Notes under the pieces: generated by a model
What the model saw: the letters and a program-made list of their open reading frames with translations, nothing else
Told to the model about the DNA's origin: nothing
Databases searched by the model: none
Program-made: the position numbers and the translations under genes
Shown here: piece after piece, positions 1 through 7,082 of the stretch
Layout of the letters: the number at the start of each line of letters is the position of its first letter
Position numbering within the stretch: the stretch's first letter is position 1
Assembly: GCF_019649055.1 (NCBI RefSeq)
Contig: NW_026570747.1
Location: 1 to 10,800, forward strand
Source: Paramacrobiotus metropolitanus
Lineage: Eukaryota > Tardigrada > Eutardigrada > Parachela > Macrobiotidae
Length of the DNA: 10,800 nucleotides
Direction: 5' to 3'

Positions 1-61
1 ATAAAGTTAATTAGTTCCGGTAGCAGCTCACGGAAGTTCAGTCTTTGTTTACGTTTAGTAT

Positions 62-180
62 ACGCCCGTATCAATGCAACCCGATATGGCGCTTCAGCTG
101 GTCAACTGGGACGTGCCCAACGCAGTTTTTGCGCGGGGAGCCGCGTCGCGGGGCGCCTACTTATAGGCGAACGCCCGTAT
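62..180 (-). repeat. Inverted copy of the promoter-like repeat, flanked by 10-bp direct repeats
   Basis: The segment 72-170 is the reverse complement of 2438-2530. The best part, 119-170 against 2489-2438, matches at 48 of 52 positions by my count, and weaker homology with small gaps runs out to about 76. It is bracketed exactly by ACGCCCGTAT at 62-71 and again at 171-180, as a target-site duplication would be. Read on the minus strand it begins TCGCCTATAAGTAGG, so it carries a TATA-like box pointing towards the window start. It could be a fragment of a long terminal repeat, one arm of an inverted-repeat transposon, or a short element of its own. A TSD of 10 bp is unusual for LTR elements, so the class stays open. 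Confidence 0.6.
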
Positions 181-259
181 AATTAATCCGTTGCGGTGCA
201 GGTTTCCAATAGAACCTGGATGATGCAGGAAAGATCGCAAGGCACAGAACTACTTATAG

Positions 260-732
260 TTGCTGTGTTGTTCCTTCGACCGAGATGATGCCTCCACTGG
301 GGATTCAGATGTTCGCAGAAAGAAAACCGAACGCATCTGCTACCATGTCAGATATGACACAGAAGCAGAGAGCAAAATGGGAGCAAGATATCTCCTTTAT
401 TGTGGTAACAATAAAGCAACCAACAAAAACCAACAGAAAACCAATGCGAAAAGGCTGTGGGAAAAGTGGCTGCCAGCGAGCTCGGTGAAAATCAACGTAA
501 TGCCGCGGAATGCTGCAGCTGCATCACAGCTGGTACCGCAAAGCATGGCATCGCTCGAAAGCGCTGCGGCACACCTCCAAAAGTGCATAGCGAACGCTGA
601 TTGGTCAGCGTAGACAAAGCATACGCTGACGTTATCAACGTATATGAGCGGCACGAATGGCGTGGCCATATGCGTGCGGGCGACAGAGCAAGCCACAAGA
701 GGTATCTACCGCCTCGAGTGAGCTGTCTCTGA
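260..732 (+). pseudogene. Broken coding trace of unknown family
   Basis: A frame is open from 260 to 613, ending at TAG 611-613. Its product is basic and Asn/Lys-rich (RRKKTER, then NNKATNKNQQKTNAKR), with a Trp-containing segment WEKWLP and an Ala-rich stretch near the end. Immediately downstream another frame (about 601-732, TGA at 730-732) reads as a charged, protein-like sequence including VDKAYADVINVYERHEWRG. The two would join with a one-base shift near 605-613, which suggests a single decayed gene. An AATAAA at 766-771 lies 34 bases past the second stop, consistent with a 3' end. I do not recognise the family. No ATG start is convincing, so an upstream exon or a truncated 5' end is possible. 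The protein-like composition is the only evidence for coding. Confidence 0.3.
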
Positions 733-765
733 CATTGTAATGCTCTATCATAATTCTGATTGATA

Positions 766-771
766 AATAAA
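766..771 (+). terminator. Candidate poly(A) signal AATAAA
   Basis: Canonical AATAAA within an A/T-rich stretch, 34 bases after the stop at 730-732 and 37 bases before the ATG at 809. It would separate the coding trace at 260-732 from the candidate two-exon gene that starts at 809. The hexamer is common by chance in AT-rich DNA. Confidence 0.35.
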
Positions 772-808
772 ACAAGTAATAAGAATTATGTGTTTGCTAT
801 AGCTGCCA

Positions 809-1235
809 ATGGATATTGACGAACCTGCGCAGTTTGTTGGCAAACTGGCAGCAGAGAAAGAAATAAATGCTGTAGACCCAAAACAAGAAAACCCTGGTGC
901 ACACTTTTTTTTGGTAAGTTATGAAATATATGTAACTGACGATGCTAATGTAAAAAAAAGTTAACAAAAAGTATTAGAAGTCGTTCTTACAAACTGCTGA
1001 AGTTGTTTATTCATTTTTATTTTTGTAGGATATCAACGATATCCATGACCTTCCGACTTTGAGAGTTTGTTCAGTCTACAGAAGACACAGGAGCGATCGT
1101 TTAAAAACTTTAATAGTGCGGAGTATGAGTATAAGATCAAGATTGCCACACTTCCACGTATCTTTACTAAGAGACCGTTCTTTTAATGCCCTTGTTACTG
1201 GACGCCGTGATGAAGTTAGGCCTAACCAACTTTGA
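809..1235 (+). pseudogene. Possible two-exon gene with a 115-bp intron, decayed, unknown family
   Basis: Exon 1 would run from ATG 809 to 913 (35 codons, acidic start MDIDEPAQFVGKLAAEKE). A strong donor, TTG|GTAAGT, opens an intron at 914. A matching acceptor with a T-rich tract, TTTTTGTAG|G, ends at 1028, giving a 115-bp phase-0 intron. Exon 2 is open from 1029 to TGA 1233-1235. However, the more protein-like reading of exon 2 (DFESLFSLQKTQERSFKNF) lies in another frame from about 1055 to TAA 1186-1188, so a one-base indel near 1050 is likely. Further coding-like sequence (FDSDDRLTVSIGYSR, about 1231-1275) continues in a third frame and ends near a CCAG|GTTTGT donor-like site. The family is unrecognised. 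The splice sites are directly visible; the gene model is inferred. Confidence 0.35.
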
Positions 1236-1275
1236 CTCGGACGATCGTCTCACTGTGTCTATTGGATATTCCAGG

Positions 1276-1758
1276 TTTGTTTATCTTATTTGCTTGTTCA
1301 CGCGAAAGCTGTCAGATTTCAGTGTGGATGACTTAGTGATAGTGTCTGCAAAAGCCAGTTCCGAGGGTTGCGCTGGATGAATCGTTCACACTACGCATTT
1401 TTCGTACGGTTGTGCCAAAAGGCGGGAGGGGGAAACGGAAGCACCAACATGTTGCTCGAGATGCAAAGCGCTTTAGCGAGTCATTCACACAAAGCATTTT
1501 GAAGAAAACCTCTTTTACCTGCACTGTATTTGGGAAAGTATCGACTAACACGCGATGTCCGTAGGGCCTTCCGCACTAAGATCCAGTACTTATTTAGTAA
1601 AAAAACGTCCCCAAGCTAACCAAACATGCCAGAGAAATTGCACAGTTATGCGAGTTACCAGCAGGTCTGCTGAAACCAAGGTGATCTAAGCAGACCACGG
1701 GAATCGCTCGCTGAATATGGCATCTCGCGGCACGATGAACTTTTTACCCATGCGATTA
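1276..1758. other. Unassigned stretch, no supported gene
   Basis: No frame here looks convincingly coding. A 45-codon ATG frame (about 1554-1691) and several overlapping short frames exist but show no recognisable motif. The stretch may be the decayed 3' part of the gene at 809-1235 or plain intergenic DNA. It ends at the TA target site of the MITE that starts at 1759. Confidence 0.4.
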
Positions 1759-1843
1759 CAGTGGAACCTCCCGACCTTGAACACTCTCGGTACGGAGTTT
1801 CTTGTTCATGGTTCGGGGGTGTTCAGGGTTCAGAAGTACTGCA

Positions 1844-1867
1844 CCCAGGGGCCCCGACGCCCCTGGG
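1844..1867. repeat. GC-rich hairpin inside the MITE
   Basis: CCCAGGGGC (1844-1852) pairs perfectly with GCCCCTGGG (1859-1867) across a 6-base loop. It is a 9-bp all-but-one G/C stem in otherwise AT-rich DNA, followed by a run of G. It may be a structural feature of the MITE. Confidence 0.7.
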
Positions 1868-2240
1868 GGGGCACATAACATTCCAGACGTAATAATACAT
1901 GTTATATTAGTGCGTATGCTAATAAGCAAAACGATATATGCTGTACTTTAATATATTTCACGTCGTAGTTTATTAATTAAATTGATTCTAATGTTATGCT
2001 GATGTTATTTTTGTTGGCCATGATGTCAAAGGTTTCGATTTCATTTACGGAAACTAAGGCTACGGATTGGTAGGGCATGAAACAACACGTTATTCTCTGC
2101 TAATCTGCTTGCAATGAGATCCGTGAACACTTTGAACAGTTCCCGGATGCTTTCACTGTTTCGCACACAAAACGAAGCCGCTCTCTGTTCACGGTTGGAG
2201 GTCCGTTTTACTAAGTAAACGCATCATGGTACGCAGCCAA

Positions 2241-2274
2241 GTGTTCAAGGTTCAGAGGTGTTCAGGGTTCAGAG
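2241..2274 (+). repeat. Tandem 17-bp subterminal units of the MITE
   Basis: GTGTTCAAGGTTCAGAG at 2241-2257 is followed head-to-tail by GTGTTCAGGGTTCAGAG at 2258-2274. Related copies lie at 1804-1835 near the left end and at about 2318-2376 reaching into the right terminal repeat, for example GTTCAAGGTTCGGAG. Arrays of subterminal motifs are commonly transposase-binding sites in DNA transposons, which is the likely role here. Confidence 0.7.
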
Positions 2275-2437
2275 GTCCCCCCTAATGTTATTGCTTACGA
2301 GAGCTGCGCGTACGAAAAAACATGTTCAAGATTCTGGGTTGTTCAAGGTTCGGAGGTGTTCAAGATCGGAGGTTCCTCTGTAAGCAACATGCCTAAAGCG
2401 GTTGGACTTAAAGTGAACGACAAAAAAGGAAACTTCC

Positions 2438-2530
2438 TCGCCTATAAGTAGGCGCCCCGCGACTTGGCTCCCAGCGCAAAACCTGCGTTCGTACGACGCT
2501 GATCCTAACCTGACGCCCTATCGGGTGCGC
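2438..2530 (+). promoter_or_regulatory. TATA-bearing segment, probable promoter (LTR-like) upstream of gag
   Basis: CCTATAAGTAGG at 2441-2452 is a good TATA box and would place transcription start near 2470, in the GC-rich stretch that follows. A 6-bp stem CGCCTA...TAGGCG overlaps the box. The whole segment is an inverted copy of 72-170. It lies about 640 bp upstream of the gag start and points towards it, so it is the best candidate for the core promoter of the Gag transcript and perhaps for the 5' LTR. I could not fix LTR boundaries: no second direct copy exists downstream and no sure tRNA primer-binding site is visible. Confidence 0.45.
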
Positions 2531-3137
2531 TGCGGCCCTCACGGTAGAAGAGGGTGAAGTGGACGACGGAGCAGCACTGTCTGGATCGAGAATCGACCGG
2601 TAAGATCTGCTGTGGCGTCGTACGTTTTCGTAGAACTTTCAAAAATTTCGGGGTTTTCCGTAGAACCTAATTTTTAAAAATTAATAACTTTCGAACCTTT
2701 CATCCGATCAGCTTGAAAATAGCTTTTTCGGAATCCTCGTAAAAAGTTGGTCTAGAACCGACCACTTTTACTTTTATAAAAACACTTATCTAATTTTTAC
2801 CAAATTTTTGGCGTAATAACACCGCCATTTTGTCCAGCCGGAATTTTCACGAAAAGTCGCGTGACGTCAGCTTGGTCTTCCGTATAAAATTTGGCCAATC
2901 AGAGCATTTGAAAACTTCCCCACGTTAAAAGGCTCGTAATGAGTCATATTGTTTTTTAACTTTTGCTCACGGCACGCTACTCGTGACGTAGAGCTAATCG
3001 CAAGACCACTAAGTACGTGACGTCACACTGGTCAGTAAAGTAACGTAGGGCCATAGGCAGCTAACGCTACACCTAAAGCTCTAGCGTTCCTGATCAGCAT
3101 CGATCCGCCAACTTTCCGGTCCAGACCCAAAGACCAA
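2531..3137 (+). promoter_or_regulatory. AT-rich leader with CRE/AP-1/CCAAT/YY1-like words and a candidate leader intron
   Basis: No gene is visible. Directly seen: two perfect palindromic CREs TGACGTCA (2862-2869, 3018-3025), an AP-1 word TGAGTCA (2940-2946), a half-CRE TGACGTA near 2984, a CCAAT box in GGCCAATCAG (2895-2899), a YY1-type CGCCATTTT (2823-2831) and a TATAAAA near 2883. A donor-like CCG|GTAAGA occurs near 2599-2605 and a CTTTCCGGTCCAG acceptor-like site near 3123. Splicing between them would remove nearly the whole AT-rich leader. The block could therefore be a leader intron containing an enhancer or second promoter. Function is inferred from motif content only. Confidence 0.4.
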
Positions 3138-3158
3138 GACCTAGAAATTTTCTAGGTC
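3138..3158. repeat. 21-bp perfect palindrome next to the gag start
   Basis: GACCTAGAAA (3138-3147) and TTTCTAGGTC (3149-3158) are exact reverse complements around a single base. The palindrome ends eight bases before the gag ATG at 3167. As RNA it would form a tight stem only with loss of the central pairs; as DNA it could bind a dimeric protein. Its role is unknown. Confidence 0.75.
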
Positions 3159-3166
3159 CCAAAACC

Positions 3167-3898
3167 ATGGGCCAAACTGAAAGCGCTTTGGCCAAGGTGA
3201 TGCCATACACCAGCCATGACCTGCTCCAACGAAGACTGTTCAGTCCTATGGACGGGCGCAAGACCAAAGACTACACCAAGCCTTTGGGTAAGAATTACTC
3301 AAAGCGAGGTGCGGCGGGGCGATACGCATTCCGCGCCGCCGGACAGGCTGACTCCGACCCGGACCACCCAAACTCGACCGGCTCAACGAGTTCGGTAGAG
3401 GCCAAACAAAGGCGGAACCAACAGTTCCTGCCTCTTAACTTGGTCACAAGTGAGGAAAGCCTCGATGTCACCATGGACGACACATTCCTGTAAGCGCGCG
3501 AGGCACTGTCCGAGGCCAACTCGCCTAAGGACAGCCAACCCGGTGCCGATAACTTGGCCCGGGCCAACCTTGTGGCCCCGGATCTGACATCAAGTCCAAC
3601 CCTTCTGGGCTCGGACCAGATCCAACCTGAGGCACTAACAGTGACCAAAGGTGGGCGCAAGGCGCAGGACCAAGGCCGAAAGCCTGGTCCAAAGGCGCAT
3701 GACCAGGGCCAACCGCCCGTGAGTCAGTCGCCAATCATGTTTGAAGCTGACGGCTCGAATAACGCAACGCCATCGCCAACCGATGACGTCAGAGGCCGGA
3801 CCAAACCGGACCCGGACCTCACACCATTGGGCTTGGCCCACCCAATCAAGACCACGACCGCAAAGGGCATTGACTTGAACCAGTCTGTCTGCCTTTGA
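3167..3898 (+). pseudogene. gag: Gag N-terminal region: myristoylation-type start and Pro/Asp/Lys-rich linker (in-frame stop)
   Basis: The ATG sits in a strong initiation context (AAAACCATGG). The product starts MGQTES, which fits the N-myristoylation pattern of Gly2 with Ser/Thr at position 6, as in the matrix region of many retroviral Gags. A basic stretch (residues ~27-48, with KTKDYTKP and KNYSKRGAAGR) could contact membrane lipids. TAA at 3491-3493 interrupts the frame after 108 codons, but the same frame stays open to TGA 3896-3898. It continues as a polar linker with two near-repeats around KAQDQG and KAHDQG. The downstream coiled coil starts in a different frame, so a one-base indel near 3885-3896 is likely. 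I see no homology strong enough to name a retroelement clade. The assignment to Gag rests on the collinear capsid and zinc knuckle downstream. Confidence 0.55.
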
Positions 3899-4388
3899 CA
3901 TGAGCCGCGAAACCTTCAGCCCAGACAAGCTGATCCAGGCAACCCCGCCAGAGGAAATCGAAGAAGTCGAAACCGTCAGGACCAGAGTGCGGGACCTGAC
4001 TATACAGCTTGTCGCCGCAAATGATGTTGCCCTCTCAGCAGAGGAGCACATGAATGAACAAATCGACAAGTACAAGAACCTCGCATCCAAATTGGATGCA
4101 AAGGCCAAACGTGTCTCGGCCCTACAGGCCCAGACCCAACTTGAGTTTACTAAACTCAAGTTGGCCCCGTGTCCTGACGTTGAGCGAGACCAGCTCAACA
4201 AGGACATACATCGCCTAGAAGTGGCGGTGGCGGGACTGGAATTCTTGCTTGCCTCAACGAGGACCGAGCTGACCCAGGCCAAGAATGACTTGATGCAGGC
4301 CAGGGCCACTGCTGACCAAACTGATGAGGAGACGGACCGTCTCCAAAATGACAAAGATCGCCTAAACGACGATCTGGCGCCTGCGTAA
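3897..4388 (+). pseudogene. Gag-linked coiled-coil region, part 1
   Basis: Frame 3897-4388 (first ATG 3900, TAA 4386-4388) encodes about 160 residues dominated by heptad-like Leu/Ile/Val/Ala spacing with many Glu, Lys, Gln and Asp. Examples are VETVRTRVRDLTIQL, LASKLDAKAKRVSALQAQ and DRLQNDKDRLNDDLA. This is the look of a long parallel coiled coil. It lies between the N-terminal linker and a second coiled-coil stretch whose frame is offset by one base at about 4380, so 3897-4379 and 4381 onward were probably one continuous helix. Coiled coils promote Gag oligomerisation in some retroelements, for example the N-terminal coiled coil of foamy virus Gag. One this long is unusual. It could also be a captured host segment. 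Confidence 0.5.
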
Positions 4389-5117
4389 CGGCTACAACAT
4401 TCTGCACCAGAACTACCAGACTCTGCTGCAAGCAACCCAACCTGGAGGACAGTGGGACCAAACGGCCCGAAAATTGGAAGCACAAAACGTGCAACTCCAG
4501 GAGCAGAACGCTGCCCTCCAGGACCAGCTCAGGGCCGAGTCAACGGCTCGGGCCCAACTGGCGCAAAACAGCGCCATTGGACAACAGAACTATGTCCAAC
4601 TGGAGCAGGCCTTCGCCAAAGCCAAACTGGTGATACAGGGCCAACATGACCGGATCATCAATTTGGAGGCCAATAACGCCAGTCTGGTCAAAGATTACCA
4701 GACGGCCACCCAACGTATCACTGAACTTAACGAGGACCTGGAAAGGCTAAGCACGGAGAACGCCTGCTTAGACGCGGAAAAATCACATCTCGAGAACTTA
4801 CATTCCGAGATGTCCGCAGAGCCACCCTCATACCATACCTTTCCGGACTCGGATACATAACGTCGGCAAGCTAAAGTCGACGAAGCGCTGCGGCAGGACC
4901 AACGGTTCTACCAGCAGCCAGTGTATCACAAGCAGCGTTACCACGCTAATATACTCCAAACGGAGCCACTAACGGGGAAACCACCTCAAGGGCTAACCAT
5001 ACCGGCGCCCTCGAGCCCCGTGAACCAAGGATCATCAACGGCGACACCAATTGTGCCGCCACAACCGATCCCAACAACTACCTCAGCCACTATGGGTCAA
5101 ACGACTGTAGTGACGCC
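4381..5117 (+). pseudogene. Gag-linked coiled-coil region, part 2, and Pro/Gln/Thr-rich linker (in-frame stop; cut by a MITE)
   Basis: The frame open from 4381 carries a second coiled coil of roughly 150 residues, with NVQLQEQNAALQDQL, IINLEANNASLVKDY and ITELNEDLERLSTENACL. TAA at 4858-4860 interrupts it, but the same frame stays open afterwards. It passes through a Gln/Tyr-rich stretch (RFYQQPVYHKQRYH) into a Pro/Thr/Ser-rich linker that reaches 5117. There a hAT-like MITE begins, and its sequence supplies artificial codons and a stop at 5230-5232. The codon starting at GTG 5110 lines up with the codon starting at GTG 5801 in the target-site copy beyond the MITE, so the linker once continued into the capsid region. 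Confidence 0.55.
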
Positions 5118-5800
5118 CAGGCCCGTCGCGAGACCCCTGTGCAATTTTAAAAAAACTCCTCCTACAGTTTTCATCAAAAATTTTTCTGAATACACCATTG
5201 ATTCGTCGCGAAATTCTGAACAAAACGGTTGAGGCCGATTTTGAAATTCGCGTTTCCCCAGAGCGTTACTGCGGGCGGTCGCAATGCGACAGCCCAGTTC
5301 TTGGGCATTCCCTGGCCCCAAGGGCAGTCAAAGACATCTTCTCGAGCCTTTTTCAGTGATACAATTAGTACTGCAAGCGCAAATGGTTTCTCTATTTCTG
5401 AGGGGTCAGGGGGGAAAGCCCCAAAACTTGGGTTGTGACATAGGCGACCGCCCGGGTGGACGTGCTTGGGGAGGAACGAATTTTGAAATTTGGCCTCAAC
5501 CGTTTTGTTCAGAATTTTACGGCGAGTTCAGGAATATTTTCAGAAAAAATATGCGATAAAAGCTGTAAGAGAAGTATATTTTTGAAAGTGCACGGGGGAA
5601 TTCCCCAGAAGTCAGGCTGTCGAATTGGGGACCGCCCGTAGTAAGGGTCTAGGGGGAAATACGAATTTCAAAAATCGGCCTCAACCGTTTTGTTCAGAAT
5701 TTCACGACGAATCCAATGGTGTATTCAGAAAAATTTTCCGATGAAAACTGTAGGAGGAGTTTTTTTTTGAAGATTGCACAGGGGTCTCGCGACGGGCCTG
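5118..5800. mobile_element. hAT-like MITE with long inverted arms, inserted in gag
   Basis: The 683-bp element begins CAGGCCCGTCGCGAGACCCC and ends with its reverse complement. It is flanked by perfect 8-bp duplications GTGACGCC (5110-5117 and 5801-5808). An 8-bp TSD with ends starting CAG fits the hAT superfamily; P-type elements also make 8-bp TSDs but are less likely. The inverted arms are long: about 5118-5262 against 5800-5655 with only about a dozen differences, and weaker similarity continues to around 5308 and 5610. A third arm-like copy at about 5420-5602 repeats the right arm in direct orientation, offset by roughly 185 bp. No transposase is encoded. The intact TSD suggests a fairly recent insertion. 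Confidence 0.85.
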
Positions 5801-6754
5801 GTGACGCCTGCCACACAGACGCAACCGTCTGTGCCAACCTGGCCATTCAGCTTTGGCCCGAACCAGCCGACGTCTCAGAACCAGACGCCGAGCCACGGAT
5901 TCTTCGGTTCAAGCTCACTTTATCCGAACCTGAACTCGAACCTGAGCCCATACTTTGGCTCGGGCGAGGTTCCAACCAGTGGCGCGGATCCAAACCGGAC
6001 CAACCCGCCGAGCCCAATGTTCTCGTTCGGACAGATAGGAGGCAAAAGTGGCACACCAACGGTGCAAATGCCACTTATAGGCCAACTCAGCCTTACTGGC
6101 CCTCCTGTCTCATCGGCAGCCCAACTGGGCCAAGCCCAGCCACAGGTCAAACGGATCTGCAAGCAGTCGTCCGACTTAAATAAGCCGGACCCAGACTTCA
6201 TGAGCCGAATCTATGGAGTCTTGACCAAACCGGTCAAAGAATGGTACATGGGCCAAATGAACAGAGAGGAAGGCGATGGCTATACGGTCGAGGAATGGCT
6301 CCAGAAGTTCCAGGAGCGCTACGGCGACGATAACCAGCAAGCTAGCGCTCTGGGTGAAATTACGAACCGTTTCTACCGACACGGTTCTGAAACTCCGGAA
6401 CAATATTATGACGCCATCCTGACTCTCCAGGCACGCGCCAACTTGGACGACACCATGACGCTGCACTTTTTGAAAAATACTGTGCATGAATCCGAACTGC
6501 GCCGCGCCCTGGACATCAGACTGCCGAAGTCCCCGACAGAATTTCGGGAATACATCCGGCAGTTTACGTCAGGAAATCTTCAGTACGACGGGAAGGCGGG
6601 CCAAGAATATCCGGTAATTTGGGCGGCCGTACCAACGCCACCAGCCCAAGTCGTACCACAGTCGACACCGCCGGCATACTATCCCCAACAGATGCTTTCA
6701 CCACAACCCCAAGGTGGATCCATCATACGCCGCTATCGCGGCTATGAACCTTAA
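5801..6754 (+). pseudogene. gag: Gag linker and capsid domain (Ty3/gypsy-type retrotransposon Gag)
   Basis: The frame is open from the target-site copy at 5801 to TAA 6752-6754. The first ~130 residues are a Pro/Ser/Asn/Phe-rich linker. From about 6200 the sequence has the all-helical capsid look of the Retrotrans_gag family: EWYMGQM, then VEEWLQKFQERYG, EITNRFYRHGSETPEQYY, LQARANLDDTMTLHFLKNTV and SPTEFREYIRQFTSG. The order is W-x-x-F, then a run of L..R...ES.eqY, then L...FL with an acidic LDD turn, then a tail helix. The stretch 6591-6754 is a Pro/Tyr/Gln-rich spacer. Coding resumes in another frame (6712 onward), implying a one-base indel near 6710. The capsid would drive particle assembly. 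The Gag call is confident; the exact clade is not. Confidence 0.72.
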
Positions 6755-7082
6755 CTCCCCACAACGTGGGCCCACACCGCCTAACGGCGGAGGTGGTGGC
6801 TTTGGCCGAAACCCGAAGCAGGGTAACTTTGGTTATGGCCTGGGGAATAGCGGCGGAACACCAAGAGGCGGCTACTATGGAGGCCAAAATACCAGCTTCC
6901 GCGGAAGGCGAGGCGGCAGTAACAACAATGGCCCCAGACATAATAGCCAGGGCCAAGGAGGCAGCGGAGGCAAAACCGACCAACGCCAAGCACAAAACTC
7001 CGAAGAGACCCGAAAGGCAGAGGACATGTACATCGACCGCATCGAGCGAATGTTCGAAAGGTGGGCCAGGACGAAGCCATAA
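6712..7082 (+). pseudogene. gag: Gag nucleocapsid part 1: Gly/Arg/Asn-rich segment
   Basis: The open frame continues the spacer (DPSYAAIAAMNLNSPQRGP) into a Gly-rich run, GGGGGFGRNPKQGNFGYG. RG/RGG-type stretches follow (SFRGRRGGSNNN, GGSGGKTDQR), ending in an amphipathic piece, EDMYIDRIERMFERWA. Gly/Arg-rich tracts bind nucleic acid; foamy virus Gags use GR boxes and many Ty3/gypsy Gags have basic tails. The frame stops at TAA 7080-7082, while the zinc knuckle sits in another frame starting near 7061. A single-base shift around 7058-7062 would join them. The 5' limit is set by the frame change near 6710, not by a true start codon. Confidence 0.6.

Larger units (their letters stand above)
1759..2380. 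mobile_element. Pogo/Tigger-like MITE (non-autonomous Tc1/mariner-superfamily element)
   Basis: The element starts CAGTGGAACCTCC and its reverse-complemented right end reads CAGAGGAACCTCC. The terminal inverted repeats match over about 25 bp with three differences (1759-1784 against 2356-2380). TA dinucleotides flank both ends (1757-1758 and 2381-2382), the expected Tc1/mariner target duplication. The CAGTnGAACCTC start is typical of the pogo/Tigger branch. The 622-bp interior has no transposase-like frame, so movement would need an enzyme supplied in trans. Both subterminal regions carry copies of a GTGTTCAAGGTTCAGAG-type unit, and there is a strong GC hairpin at 1844-1867. The insertion sits just upstream of the TATA-bearing segment at 2438. 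Confidence 0.82.

Noticed and set aside
2620-2640. TGGCGTCGTACG after the GC-rich leader as a possible tRNA primer-binding site
   Set aside because: I cannot match it to a specific tRNA 3' end, and it is not preceded by a CA-ending LTR. No downstream LTR copy exists to confirm the boundary.
3635-4483. A 282-codon minus-strand frame opposite gag
   Set aside because: It is Ser/Arg/Leu/Ala-rich with no motif and lies exactly antisense to the coiled-coil coding frames. It is a shadow of strongly biased codons on the plus strand.
5118-5232. Continuation of the Gag frame into the MITE as genuine protein
   Set aside because: These codons belong to the left inverted arm of the MITE and end at a stop inside it; they are a by-product of the insertion.
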